Source: Pedobacter sp. L105
GTDB taxonomy: Bacteria > Bacteroidota > Bacteroidia > Sphingobacteriales > Sphingobacteriaceae
Assembly (NCBI RefSeq): GCF_009765875.1
Contig: NZ_LMUP01000008.1
Coordinates: 363,776-427,775 of the forward strand
Direction of reading: 5' to 3'
Length of the DNA stretch: 64,000 nt
Part shown: one piece after another, positions 41,124-50,595 of the stretch
How positions within the stretch are numbered: the first letter of the stretch is position 1
Layout of the letters: each line of letters opens with the position of its first letter
Translations under genes and position numbers: made by a program
The notes under the pieces: generated by a model
What the model was told of the DNA's origin: nothing
Seen by the model: only the letters and a program-made list of their open reading frames with translations
The model's database searches: none

Positions 41124-43994
41124 TCAGAAACGGCTAACATCCACCTTTCTATGTTGATCTTTATACAGAAAGGTTAACATGTTCACCGGCTTTCCTTCCA
41201 GGGTTACTTCTTCTTTACCATTTTCAATAGAAAAAGGCATACCTTCCGTCTCTACGTAAACAGTATATTTATTTCTCGGCAGATAAAAGCAAAAGTTCCC
41301 CTTGTCATCAGTTAAAGTCTGATGAATGCGTCCATTGGCATCCATTGCACTTACACTTATGCCCGACAGTTCTGGTCGACCGTTAAGATATTTTGACGCC
41401 ACGGGCTTAATACAGCCATTTAAAGCCTGTGTTTGAACCAATCCAATCTCCAGCTTTTTATTCTTGTCCAAAAACACGTCTGTAGGTTCACCCAGGCTCC
41501 AGCCTTTGGTATTAGTAATAGAAACGGTATACGCTTCTTTTTTCATATCAGAAAAACTCACTTCCCCCTTGCTATTGGTTAATGCGGCATCATTATTAAT
41601 TTTCACCAGCACACCCGCTACCGCATCTTCTCCCAAATCCCGTTTTCCATTACCATTTTTATCCTGGTAATAAGCGAGAATTAGTTTTTTAGATCCGCTA
41701 TTTGCCTGTCTGCCAAATTGTTTTTCAAGGCCCAATCTAACTTGCCTGTTATTAGTAGACTGCCGTTCTCCAGTGTAAATTGTGCTCTGTAACTGGTTTT
41801 GGTTATTTGCATATAGTATGGACGTCAGTTTTTGTCTGTTCAGGTAATATTGAAAATCACCTGTTATTGCCCAGTTACCTTTTATCAGATATCTGAAACT
41901 TCCGTTTGCAGAATAGCTTGTGCTGTTACTAAAACCATAATAATTAAACATACCACCAAGTTGCAGGCTTAATGTGTTTTTAAGTGTGGTAATATGGGCA
42001 TTCGGGCCAACAGAATATAAGCGGTAATTGCCCACTCCATTAGAAGATAACGCATCAGATAAGTAATATGGATTAAGCTGTGCATATCCTGTAACTCCCA
42101 GAAAAGGCATATTGTAGTTGGCTGTAACCTTTAAAGAATGAAAAGGGGCAGGTGGTAAATTTGAAGTACTGATATAAGTGTAACCGTAATCAGCAAGTAC
42201 AGAAAAGCTGTTCTTAATACTATTATAACCTACATTCGTAGCGAAATGTACAGCAGATGATTTCCAGTCTACACGCGTAGGTAAAAGCTGTGAAAATCCA
42301 TTGGATACCAGACGCTGATCCATTACATAGGGCGTAAAATTTAAATTTACTTCGCCTGCTTTGATATTGTAGCCCAATTCGTAGATGTTAACCGAATTCT
42401 TGTTTACACCCAAATTATAGATATTATTCAACCTGTCCTGGTATTTCGGACTATTGTTCTGCAAATTCACATGTGCAAAGAAGCTGCTTTCATCTGCAAG
42501 TTTATGTATTACCCTCATGTCTGTCAGTAATACTCCACGTCTGATGCCGGTAAAATAAGCACTGCTATAATAATAACTTCCAAGAAACTCATAATCGCCC
42601 GTATGCAAACTATAATTCAATCCACCAGAAAAGCCGGCCTTAGTTGCTGTAGTGTCAACAATCTGATTTTCCAGTGAAAATCCCCCTTCAAAACCAATCT
42701 TTTGATCGGAACCCAATTTAAATTCAGCTTTGCTGCTTACCTGGTTGGCAATTAAACCCGTTACCGTATCACGGCTATGTACAAAAGTTAATTTCCTGAT
42801 TTCCCCCGCCTTTTGCAGATCGTAATCCAATGCAAAAATTTTACCACCAGACACTGAGTTGTTCAGCTGATTATATAAATAATAATTGTTCTGAATCCCA
42901 TATAATGATACTACGCTCTGGTCATCTAATTTAGCACTGGCTTTAATTCCGTTTCCTGACAACTGAAAATCCAGGTTATCATAGATGCTTCCAACCTTAA
43001 GTCCCCATTTTTTCGCTTCATAATCCAGATAACTATTATATACATTCACTCCATTCGCACCTGTCTGATGATAATCATCCGCATTTAAGCGGTAGCTCAA
43101 AATAGAACCCTCCCCGGTATTAACTTTACCATTAGCCTGTAGCTGGTAATAAGAAGAATTACGGTTTAAACTGGCGTAATAAAGAGCAACCGTATTTGGA
43201 AGGTTTCCTTCAGGCTGAAAACCACTGGAAGACATCCTTCTGTTACTCGTTACATTTAAAACCCTGATCATCTTCGTTGCCAGCTGATGATTACTCGCAT
43301 CCAAAGCCTGCATGGTAACCGTAAAATCCACAGCGGTATTAGTTGATTTATTTGTCGCCAGGAAAGGCAGCAGTTGCTGTGCTCCCGGCTGCAACGTCAG
43401 GTTCATCGTTTGCCCGGTGAACTCCAGTCCATCAGGAATACCGGTTATTAGTAACCTAAACGTTAAAGGCACAAAACCATTGTTTGCCACCCGCACCACT
43501 ACCTGCGCCTGGTTATTGACCTGACTCAGATAAACTTCATCCTGCTCAGTACCTATGATCAGACCACTCACATCTCCCAGCAGCGTGATGAACCGGGCAT
43601 AGGCTTGTACCTTAACACCCGGCTTCCCCGCGACAAGATTAACTTTAAATTCCTGGACATTGCTCCTGATCAGCTGGTGATCTACGATATACTTCACAGG
43701 AAAAACCCTGGTTTCTCCCGCTTTTAAAACCAAACTATCAGGCAAATTGATTAAGCCCTTCGGAAAATCTTTCATTACAGGCCTTAATACTACCTCTTCA
43801 TCATAAGGGTTGCTTACCTTCAGAAAATTTGAAAATGTCTGTCCGCCCTTGATCGCAACAGTGTCTTTTGTAAAAGCATATTTTACCTGGGCGGAAGCTG
43901 TAAAGCCAGAAACCTGACTACAAATGAGCAAGCACCATAAGTAACGGAAAAGATCACCGAAGTGAATTTTATTTAAACTGGGCAAGCAATTCAC
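41124..43994 (-). CDS. Usher-like outer-membrane beta-barrel protein
   Basis: A 956-residue exported protein: signal peptide to about residue 36, two Ig-like domains (about 37-135, FLKVSNPYDEEVVLRPVM, and 140-250, with VRVANNGFVPLTF), a long alternating-strand region (about 270-740) as in outer-membrane barrels, an SdrD-B-like domain (about 770-850, YYQDKNGNGKRDLGED), and a C-terminal carboxypeptidase-regulatory-like domain (GNFCFYLPRNKYTVYVE). The size and beta-domain/barrel/beta-domain plan recall fimbrial ushers. Homology to FimD is not shown. Its stop abuts the converging adhesin stop with no base between; its start overlaps the regulator gene by 26 bases. Confidence 0.6.
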   Translation of the reverse strand: MNCLPSLNKIHFGDLFRYLWCLLICSQVSGFTASAQVKYAFTKDTVAIKGGQTFSNFLKVSNPYDEEVVLRPVMKDFPKGLINLPDSLVLKAGETRVFPVKYIVDHQLIRSNVQEFKVNLVAGKPGVKVQAYARFITLLGDVSGLIIGTEQDEVYLSQVNNQAQVVVRVANNGFVPLTFRLLITGIPDGLEFTGQTMNLTLQPGAQQLLPFLATNKSTNTAVDFTVTMQALDASNHQLATKMIRVLNVTSNRRMSSSGFQPEGNLPNTVALYYASLNRNSSYYQLQANGKVNTGEGSILSYRLNADDYHQTGANGVNVYNSYLDYEAKKWGLKVGSIYDNLDFQLSGNGIKASAKLDDQSVVSLYGIQNNYYLYNQLNNSVSGGKIFALDYDLQKAGEIRKLTFVHSRDTVTGLIANQVSSKAEFKLGSDQKIGFEGGFSLENQIVDTTATKAGFSGGLNYSLHTGDYEFLGSYYYSSAYFTGIRRGVLLTDMRVIHKLADESSFFAHVNLQNNSPKYQDRLNNIYNLGVNKNSVNIYELGYNIKAGEVNLNFTPYVMDQRLVSNGFSQLLPTRVDWKSSAVHFATNVGYNSIKNSFSVLADYGYTYISTSNLPPAPFHSLKVTANYNMPFLGVTGYAQLNPYYLSDALSSNGVGNYRLYSVGPNAHITTLKNTLSLQLGGMFNYYGFSNSTSYSANGSFRYLIKGNWAITGDFQYYLNRQKLTSILYANNQNQLQSTIYTGERQSTNNRQVRLGLEKQFGRQANSGSKKLILAYYQDKNGNGKRDLGEDAVAGVLVKINNDAALTNSKGEVSFSDMKKEAYTVSITNTKGWSLGEPTDVFLDKNKKLEIGLVQTQALNGCIKPVASKYLNGRPELSGISVSAMDANGRIHQTLTDDKGNFCFYLPRNKYTVYVETEGMPFSIENGKEEVTLEGKPVNMLTFLYKDQHRKVDVSRF

Positions 43995-44574
43995 CCTTAC
44001 TGTTAATATTCAGTTTTTTATAGGTTCTTTTGATATACTGTCTTACGGTATCCAGGGAGATACCATATTTGTACCCGATCAGTTTATAGCTTAACCCATT
44101 TTTAAGTCCTTCTACAATCTGGCGCTCCCTGAAACTCAGGTTACTCTGGTAATCTACAGTTTGCTGCACCTGCTGAATGACGCTTCTGGATATCATCGGA
44201 CTAAAAACAGATCCTCCTTTATGAGTGGTCACTATTGTAGAGATCACCTCATCCACACAGGTGTCCTTGGTCAGATAGCCCATTGCACCAGCTTTAACAC
44301 AGGCAAGCACACTATTGTGATCCTGGATATGGCTATATACAACTACGTTGGTATTAGGAAATTTACGATAGATCTCCATGATCATATCAATACCATTATG
44401 TTCAATATCAAGTAAAGTAACATTTGGCTCCTGGGAAGACTGCACTTTTTTAATTTCCCCTAAAGAACCTGCTTCAAGGGTCACTTTTAAATTACAATCC
44501 TGGTGATGATCCAGCATCATACGCATCATTCCACGGCTCTGTTGATTTACATCAATAATTCCTACTTTGATCAT
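43969..44574 (-). CDS. LuxR/NarL-family response regulator
   Basis: A 201-residue two-domain regulator. The receiver has phospho-acceptor Asp56 in VTLLDIEHNG and Lys103 in GYLTKD, but the usual acidic pair near residue 8 is IDVN, with only one acid, so phosphorylation may be altered. The C-terminal helix-turn-helix is clear: LSFRERQIVEGLKNGLSYKL, then GISLDTVRQYIKRTYKKLNI. It overlaps the usher-like gene by 26 bases and is thus expected to control that gene or locus. No cognate kinase is in the operon. Confidence 0.88.
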   Translation of the reverse strand: MIKVGIIDVNQQSRGMMRMMLDHHQDCNLKVTLEAGSLGEIKKVQSSQEPNVTLLDIEHNGIDMIMEIYRKFPNTNVVVYSHIQDHNSVLACVKAGAMGYLTKDTCVDEVISTIVTTHKGGSVFSPMISRSVIQQVQQTVDYQSNLSFRERQIVEGLKNGLSYKLIGYKYGISLDTVRQYIKRTYKKLNINSKGELLAQFK

Positions 44575-44719
44575 AACATTATCCTCCTTTAGCCGCCATC
44601 CTGATAAAAATATTCGACGGCATAAATAAAGTTAATCAATCCCCTGCTCAGCCCCTCCATTCATTCCATTCATTACAATTGCATAAATGAACAGACAGTA
44701 AATCACAACGAAATAAGGA

Positions 44720-45826
44720 TTATTTAACGGGCTCCTGAATAAGCGGAATAATAAAATGTGCATGTGGGTTTAGGAAATCATCCCTTAACTGCCGTCCTAA
44801 TTTAACATGAGATGCAATATTTCCAGACCTGATCCTGTAATATTCGCTAAATGCTGCATTCTGATCCTTATACAGCAATAAACATTCACAAAGAATTTTA
44901 GCATCCATCATGGCGTTGGTTGTTCCCGCACTGGTAAAAGGCAGGGCAACATGAGCCGCATCACCAATAAGCACCACATTCTGATCATGAAAATCAGGCA
45001 AAAGGTCAAAATCCCTTGTTTTCCAGATATAGCTTGTCCTGAAATCATTCGCAGACAGAACAGCGGCTACCTCTGCCGGGAAGTCTTTCAGCAGGGATAA
45101 GCACAACCGTTTTAGTAAATGAGGGTAATTTTCGCTTTCACGTGCAGCAACACCTTCCGGAACGTCGCCTAACGCCGGATCGTATTGCATAAACCACACC
45201 AGCTCCTGTGCAGAAGTAGGAATCAATCCAAAAGATAATCCCTTATCACGATGCTGGAATTTTGTAAATTTACCCTGCAGGGAAAGTGCCAGTTCAGGAT
45301 GTTTTACTACTCCTACCAGTTCCTTCACCTTGCCGGGTACAAATTTCACTGCTCCAAAAATCTGCTGGCGAACAGCTGAATTTGCTCCGTCAGCACCAAT
45401 AAAAATATCTCCATATTCCAATTCGCCATTCAGAAAAGATGCGGCTACAATTTTTTCACCTTCATAAACAAAATGAGAGAAAACGCGGTCATTTTTCAAA
45501 TGCTCCTGTGGCAACAATGCAGTTAAACACTCGAGCAAATCGGTGCGTTTAAAACACTGCCAGTCTTCCACTTTTTGTTCAATGATCACCTGTCCGTCCG
45601 GGTCTTTAAAAACAAAAGTATTTACCAGTTTACCAGGCAGAAAACAATCCGATCCCGCTGCAATTTCTTTCAATACCGCAGCCCCATCGTGATGCATCAA
45701 AAACGCGTGGCCGCCAACTGCAGTGTAGACCTGTTTTTCATTAACGGAAACGTCAATATTATTTTTATGCAGATAAATCCCTATACATAACCCGGCTATA
45801 CCGCCCCCAATAACCACTACCTTCAT
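44720..45826 (-). CDS. FAD-dependent monooxygenase
   Basis: A 368-residue flavoprotein of the aromatic hydroxylase class (UbiH/PHBH fold). It shows the FAD-binding GxGxxG as VIGGGIAGLCIG near the N-terminus, the DG motif FIGADGANSAVRQQ and the GD motif VLIGDAAHVALPFTSAGTTN. NAD(P)H-driven hydroxylation of an unknown small molecule is expected. The start overlaps the aminotransferase stop by four bases (ATGA), so the two are translated together and likely act on one substrate. Confidence 0.85.
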   Translation of the reverse strand: MKVVVIGGGIAGLCIGIYLHKNNIDVSVNEKQVYTAVGGHAFLMHHDGAAVLKEIAAGSDCFLPGKLVNTFVFKDPDGQVIIEQKVEDWQCFKRTDLLECLTALLPQEHLKNDRVFSHFVYEGEKIVAASFLNGELEYGDIFIGADGANSAVRQQIFGAVKFVPGKVKELVGVVKHPELALSLQGKFTKFQHRDKGLSFGLIPTSAQELVWFMQYDPALGDVPEGVAARESENYPHLLKRLCLSLLKDFPAEVAAVLSANDFRTSYIWKTRDFDLLPDFHDQNVVLIGDAAHVALPFTSAGTTNAMMDAKILCECLLLYKDQNAAFSEYYRIRSGNIASHVKLGRQLRDDFLNPHAHFIIPLIQEPVK

Positions 45827-46992
45827 AGAGAATTGATCGTACTTTTCACCCTATGTAATGCCTCTCCAAGAATGGCTTCCGAAGTGGCAAAACTCATTCT
45901 GATATATCCTTCTGCACCTTCACCAAACCACTCTTTTGCACCCGGAACTACAGCTACTTTGGCCTTTTCCAGCAAAAGCTGATAAATTTCCAGGCTGCTT
46001 TTACTTGTACCCCTGATATTGGTAAAGGCTACATAACAACCTTCCGGAGGAATACAATGAAATCCATGGATCGAATTTAGTTCCCGGTCACATAAATCCC
46101 TCATTTGCTGAAGGTGACACAGAAAATCATTCAGCCAGTAATCACACTCATTTAGCGCTGTTGTTGCAGCAATTTGCGAAAGGACATTGGCGCCATGTAT
46201 CGTAGAGCCATGTAAAGAAACTTCGAAAAGGCGATCATAGTGCACCTGATTACCTGCCATGACAGCACCTATTCTTAATCCGGCCAACCCATACGATTTG
46301 CTGTAACCCGTTACTGTTACCGTAAGGTTACGGGCCTCCTCATTGAGGGAAGCGATACTGGTGTACAAATGAGGGGAATAAACAATGTCACTCCAAATCT
46401 CATCAGATAAAATAACCAGGTTATATTTACTGGCTAGTCCGGCAATTTTAAGGAGTTCTTCCCGGGTAAAAACCTTCCCTGTTGGGTTCAGCGGATTACA
46501 CAGGCAAATCAATTTAGTTTTGTTTGAAATCAATTTTTCAAACCTTTCAAAATCAACTGGTGCGGGTCCCGGAGGAATTGCAAATGGAACAGCAATACCG
46601 TCAACTGCCTCAATGGAATATCTGAAAAGAAAATCTACGGGATCAAATATGATAGCTTCATCACCGGGGTTCAAAAAAGCTTTGCAGGTTAGATAAATAC
46701 CAAAAGCGGCACTATCTACCGGGAAGATAAATTCAGGAACAGCAGGTATCAACCTTTTAACAGCAAAATACCGGGCTACACTTTCCTTGAACTCAGGCAG
46801 CCCCGCAGGTGGCCCATAGGAGAGATACCTGTCTTTGGTAAAACGAATAATAGCTTCCGCAATTTCGGGGGCACTCGGAAAATCAGGATCTGCCGCCGTC
46901 AGCGGAATTACCCCTTCCTGTACAGTAGCCCATCGTAGATTAAATGCCCTTTTTTTTAAAATATTAAGATTAACGGAATCCCTTTCAAACAT
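45823..46992 (-). CDS. PLP-dependent aminotransferase or C-S lyase (fold type I, MalY/PatB-like)
   Basis: A 389-residue class I/II aminotransferase-fold enzyme. It carries ADPDFPSAPEI and YGPPAGLPEFKESVARYF at the start, CNPLNPTGKVFTREEL, SDEIWSDIVYSPH, and the PLP lysine Lys232 in TGYSKSYGLAGLRIG. The SDEIWSDIV pattern is close to MalY/PatB cystathionine beta-lyases, so aminotransferase and C-S lyase activities are both possible. It is the first gene of a two-gene operon with an FAD monooxygenase, which suggests modification of an amino acid; that is inference. Confidence 0.85.
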   Translation of the reverse strand: MFERDSVNLNILKKRAFNLRWATVQEGVIPLTAADPDFPSAPEIAEAIIRFTKDRYLSYGPPAGLPEFKESVARYFAVKRLIPAVPEFIFPVDSAAFGIYLTCKAFLNPGDEAIIFDPVDFLFRYSIEAVDGIAVPFAIPPGPAPVDFERFEKLISNKTKLICLCNPLNPTGKVFTREELLKIAGLASKYNLVILSDEIWSDIVYSPHLYTSIASLNEEARNLTVTVTGYSKSYGLAGLRIGAVMAGNQVHYDRLFEVSLHGSTIHGANVLSQIAATTALNECDYWLNDFLCHLQQMRDLCDRELNSIHGFHCIPPEGCYVAFTNIRGTSKSSLEIYQLLLEKAKVAVVPGAKEWFGEGAEGYIRMSFATSEAILGEALHRVKSTINSL

Positions 46993-47093
46993 TCCCTAAA
47001 CTAAATATTTCGATGTGTTTTAAGAAATTTTTCTTTGAAATTTATTCCTTTTTAAAATTAAAAATAAAGCCCTAAAAACCAACAAGATACACC

Positions 47094-47489
47094 TTATAAA
47101 TTTTCGAGTATCTCTATAAATTTTTCCTTAACCAAAGGCTTAATAATGAATTCGGAAACTTCAGGGATATTTTTAGCGCGTTCTATCTCATGGGGAGAGA
47201 TGGAAGAAGAAACAATGTATAACTGGTTTTCCCTGGAAAAAGAAGATGATATAGCCGCATACTCTTCTAAAAACTCCCATCCGTCCATTACAGGCATATT
47301 CAGGTCCAGAAAGATAACGTCGGGCAATAACTCAGGCTGCTCCTTGATTTCCTTAAGATGGGTAATAGCTTGCAACCCATCAGAAAAAACTTCTACCTCT
47401 ACGTCCTGTTTTACCCTTAAAATGGTTTTTTTAGTCAGGAACACATAAATATCATCGTCGTCAATCAAGTAAACTTTCTTCATGATCAA
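47094..47489 (-). CDS. Single-domain response regulator
   Basis: A 131-residue receiver-only protein: acidic cluster LIDDDDIYVF, phospho-acceptor Asp62 in FLDLNMPVMDGW, the conserved Ser in IVSSSIS, and Lys in FIIKPL. There is no output domain, so it probably acts by protein contact or as a phospho-relay member. The start overlaps the kinase stop by four bases, making the two a pair. Confidence 0.93.
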   Translation of the reverse strand: MIMKKVYLIDDDDIYVFLTKKTILRVKQDVEVEVFSDGLQAITHLKEIKEQPELLPDVIFLDLNMPVMDGWEFLEEYAAISSSFSRENQLYIVSSSISPHEIERAKNIPEVSEFIIKPLVKEKFIEILENL

Positions 47490-48991
47490 TTCATATTTTG
47501 GTTAACAAATTCCACAGAGAATGTAGATCCCAGCCCAGGGAGACTATCTACCCAGATTCTCCCACCCATAGCCTCTACCTGTGTTTTAGTCATAAAAAGA
47601 CCCAGGCCCTTTGCGTCAGGATGGCGGTGAAATACTTTCCCTATTTTAAAAATATTGTTTTTATGTTTAACCAGATCTATTCCCAATCCATTATCCTGTA
47701 TGGTTAGTACAATATTCCCTTCTTTTATTTTTGAAGCCAGGTTAAGCGAAAGCCTTCTTTCAGGAGAATGATATTTAATCGCATTGCTAATCAGGTTATA
47801 AAATATACTGGCCAGGTATTTATGCGGATAAACTACTACGGGGGCATCTTCGAAATCAATAAAAATTTCAGCGCTTGATTTTTTAACTTCTTCATTCAAC
47901 CCATCCAGCGCCTCCTGCAGGCAACTGTTAAAACTCAACTTGTCTGATTGTACACTGATATCCTGTCTGATCTGAATAGACTCTACCAATTCATTAAAAG
48001 TACTTTTCAGGTTTTCGATTACCGGTTCCAACTTGGAAACCAGCAATTTCTGTTCTTCTGCATCTTCAGCTTCCTGTATAAACTCGGTCAGCATAGCCAT
48101 ATTGATCAGCGGTCCTCTCAGATTATGTGAAACCACATTGCAAAAATCCATCAGCTGCGTATTCTGCATAGCCAGCTGCCCCATAATCCGGCTCTGCTTT
48201 TCTTCAAGCAGTTTACGTTCGGTAATATCTACCCCAAATCCAATAACCATGATAAACTTACCCTGTTCATCATGCATAGGAAACATTCTGCGCAGGAAAG
48301 TGATCACCTTACCTTCGGGATTGGTCATGCTCTCTTCCCAAACAATAGCTTTACCTGTATTTTTGACTTCCATGAACTGGGCACGTCTTTCTACTGCGAT
48401 CTGCGGATCGCGGTTTCTATAGGCCGCATATTCAAAATCGTCCATACCAATGATATTTTTCCGGTATTCTTCATTTTTAATGGCCCCCGGATTAACAAAA
48501 AGATATCTGTGGTCTGAATCAAAAACCACAATGTCAGTTGGTATATTATTCAGGATACTTTCGTAAAACTCTTTGATACTGTTATTGATTACGGGCATTC
48601 TCAGCTGCAGCAGTGTAACAACCTGTTCTGCCAGCAGCACGAGTCCTTTGTGCTGATCGCTGGTCAATACAACAGAAGAGTGTCCGGCCACGCTTAAATG
48701 GCCAATAATCAAATTTTTGCCAACTATAATAGGTACAGCAACATAAAAAGGATATTGGTCAGCCGCAGGATTTTCCCGGCTTGTTTCATTTAGTCCAATG
48801 CCCAGTTTTGCTTTATACCATATCCTGTTTTGATCTATAAATGTAATAGCAGAAACAGGCGACTGGGTTAAGATGGAAGCCAGCTTAACAATGTTATCAA
48901 ACTCTTCCTCTTCCCCTGTATCCAAAACTTCCAACACATATAGCGCCGCTATTCTTTCAGCTTCATTATTAAGTGATGGGGTATTAATCAT
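47486..48991 (-). CDS. Sensor histidine kinase (GAF-PAS-HisKA-HATPase)
   Basis: A 501-residue soluble kinase. A GAF domain spans about 5-140 (AALYVLEVLDTG, AITFIDQNRIWYKAKLG), a PAS domain about 145-265 (IPTDIVVFDSDHRYLFVN, FGVDITERK), then H-box VVSHNLRGPLIN with His289, N-box FYNLISNAIKYH, G1 DNGLGIDL and G2 KGLGLFMTK. Its partner is the receiver encoded immediately downstream. The GAF start resembles that of the hybrid kinase at 15369-17825, so the two may answer related cytoplasmic signals. Confidence 0.92.
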   Translation of the reverse strand: MINTPSLNNEAERIAALYVLEVLDTGEEEEFDNIVKLASILTQSPVSAITFIDQNRIWYKAKLGIGLNETSRENPAADQYPFYVAVPIIVGKNLIIGHLSVAGHSSVVLTSDQHKGLVLLAEQVVTLLQLRMPVINNSIKEFYESILNNIPTDIVVFDSDHRYLFVNPGAIKNEEYRKNIIGMDDFEYAAYRNRDPQIAVERRAQFMEVKNTGKAIVWEESMTNPEGKVITFLRRMFPMHDEQGKFIMVIGFGVDITERKLLEEKQSRIMGQLAMQNTQLMDFCNVVSHNLRGPLINMAMLTEFIQEAEDAEEQKLLVSKLEPVIENLKSTFNELVESIQIRQDISVQSDKLSFNSCLQEALDGLNEEVKKSSAEIFIDFEDAPVVVYPHKYLASIFYNLISNAIKYHSPERRLSLNLASKIKEGNIVLTIQDNGLGIDLVKHKNNIFKIGKVFHRHPDAKGLGLFMTKTQVEAMGGRIWVDSLPGLGSTFSVEFVNQNMN

Positions 48992-49154
48992 AAGCTTTCT
49001 CTATCAATATTATTGACCGTACAAATCTAGGTATAAGATTGGTTCTTTTTGTAAAAAAGAAAACCATCTATAAAGCAATAATATACAATATCACGATTAT
49101 ATAGCAGAACATCGCTATCGATAAGATAAAAAGAATAAATTCTCCAAAAACGGA

Positions 49155-50393
49155 TTAGCCGGCTAATCCGGAGCCATCTGCCTGCAATACGATTGATTTT
49201 ATCGCAGCATTTAACTTTTGGGAAGAGTCTTTTAAAAAGTCGAGTGTTTCCTGGGTGTCCTCACCAGGATATTTGATCAGGAAATCTGTCAGACTCATAA
49301 TATTAGCCAGTGGAGCCCTCACCATGTGACTTTGCATCCAGGCAATTTCTTTAAGATCCTGATTCTGACGTTCAATTTTTTGAATATAATTAATCCGTTC
49401 AGATACATCTGTTGCTAATACCAGCCTTGCTTCACGGTCTTTAAAACTGATTACATTGGTTTCTATCTCTACCGGAAAAACTTCATTATTCTTGTTTACA
49501 TGGATCAGTACCCCTGTATAGTTCCTGTTCCGGATCATGCTGTTCATGTCCAGCAATTTACTGCTCTCCGTCTGGGGACGGATATCCCGGATATTCATTT
49601 GCAGAAATTCTTCTTTACTGTAGCCATATTTAGCACATGCAGCATCGTTAACATGTAAAAAACGACCGTCTTCCATATCAAATACATACATCGGTACCGG
49701 ATTGGCTTCAAAAGTTGTGCGGTAATATTTCTCAGACGCATCCAGTTTGGAAACCAATGTAGCTTCCTTTTTTATAGTTTGCTCTAAACCACTCAATACT
49801 TTACTCACCAGCATTACACTGATCAGACTCACAAAAATAAAATTTCCTGAATAGGATGCCCACAACGGTAAATCATAACTTTCAACCAGCGGGCTATCAA
49901 ATAACTTGTATTGGATCACAGCACCAAAACCTGCACAGATCAGTACGTTTAACCCAACAAGCCAATAGGCCGTAGGACGCGGGAAAAGCATGGCAGAGAA
50001 AATAGTAATAATAATCAAATACAATACGCCAGGGCCTTCAGAGCCCAATACGGCAATGTAGACGATCGCCAGTACGTATAAAAGAAACAAGGCCAGTATT
50101 TTTCTGGTTTGGATCATAATTTTTTTATTGAATATAATAGATAACAGCGCAAAAATGAAAACGATATTTAGCCACTGTACTACAGAGCTCCCTGCAAAAA
50201 TACCAAAAGTCATGGAGGAACCAAAGCCTATGATACTAACGATAAAACCATAGCTGATCATATTTGTAAAAAGCTTTTTTCTCCAGAACACATGATCATC
50301 CTCAGAAGGATCTGCGTTCCTTAGTATAGCTCTTTCCATAAAGCCCTTAGCCTTCCACCAGTATTCTTTTAACGCCAGCATTTCTATTTCCAA
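49155..50393 (-). CDS. Membrane PAS protein ending after a HisKA-like helix (no ATPase domain)
   Basis: A 412-residue protein with about six membrane helices (residues 38-205), a PAS domain (about 220-340, with NPVPMYVFDMEDGRFLHVN) and a HisKA-like end WMQSHMVRAPLANIMSLTDF with His356. It stops only 56 residues later with no HATPase motifs, and the 163 bases downstream contain none in any frame. Either a kinase that lost its catalytic domain or a phospho-relay/dimerisation protein needing another kinase. Such short forms recur in Bacteroidota. Divergent from the methyltransferase gene. Confidence 0.82.
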   Translation of the reverse strand: MEIEMLALKEYWWKAKGFMERAILRNADPSEDDHVFWRKKLFTNMISYGFIVSIIGFGSSMTFGIFAGSSVVQWLNIVFIFALLSIIFNKKIMIQTRKILALFLLYVLAIVYIAVLGSEGPGVLYLIIITIFSAMLFPRPTAYWLVGLNVLICAGFGAVIQYKLFDSPLVESYDLPLWASYSGNFIFVSLISVMLVSKVLSGLEQTIKKEATLVSKLDASEKYYRTTFEANPVPMYVFDMEDGRFLHVNDAACAKYGYSKEEFLQMNIRDIRPQTESSKLLDMNSMIRNRNYTGVLIHVNKNNEVFPVEIETNVISFKDREARLVLATDVSERINYIQKIERQNQDLKEIAWMQSHMVRAPLANIMSLTDFLIKYPGEDTQETLDFLKDSSQKLNAAIKSIVLQADGSGLAG

Positions 50394-50560
50394 AGGTTAA
50401 CAGGATAAGCACCTTGAATAGTATTACCATTGCAACAGTTTGCCATTCCGGCAACCAAAATAACCACGGAAGGTTCGTTTCCAGCCATAAGGGTTTGAAG
50501 ATTTTAATATAACTTAGCAAAAGTTACTCCATTTTTTTAGATTCAGGCCCAACCATTTAC

Positions 50561-50568
50561 TAATTTTG
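50561..50568 (+). promoter_or_regulatory. -7 box TAATTTTG before the methyltransferase gene
   Basis: Exact TAnnTTTG match, 27 bases before ATG 50596. No TTG was seen at the usual upstream spacing. It argues for the 50596 start over a TTG at 50566, which would lie inside the box. Confidence 0.4.
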
Positions 50569-50595
50569 TATTCCCGTACTCAGAAGAACAAACCT

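Noticed and set aside
44640..44700. CCATTCATT short tandem-like repeats before the FAD monooxygenase stop region
   Set aside because: Only two to three imperfect units in a spacer; no evidence of function.
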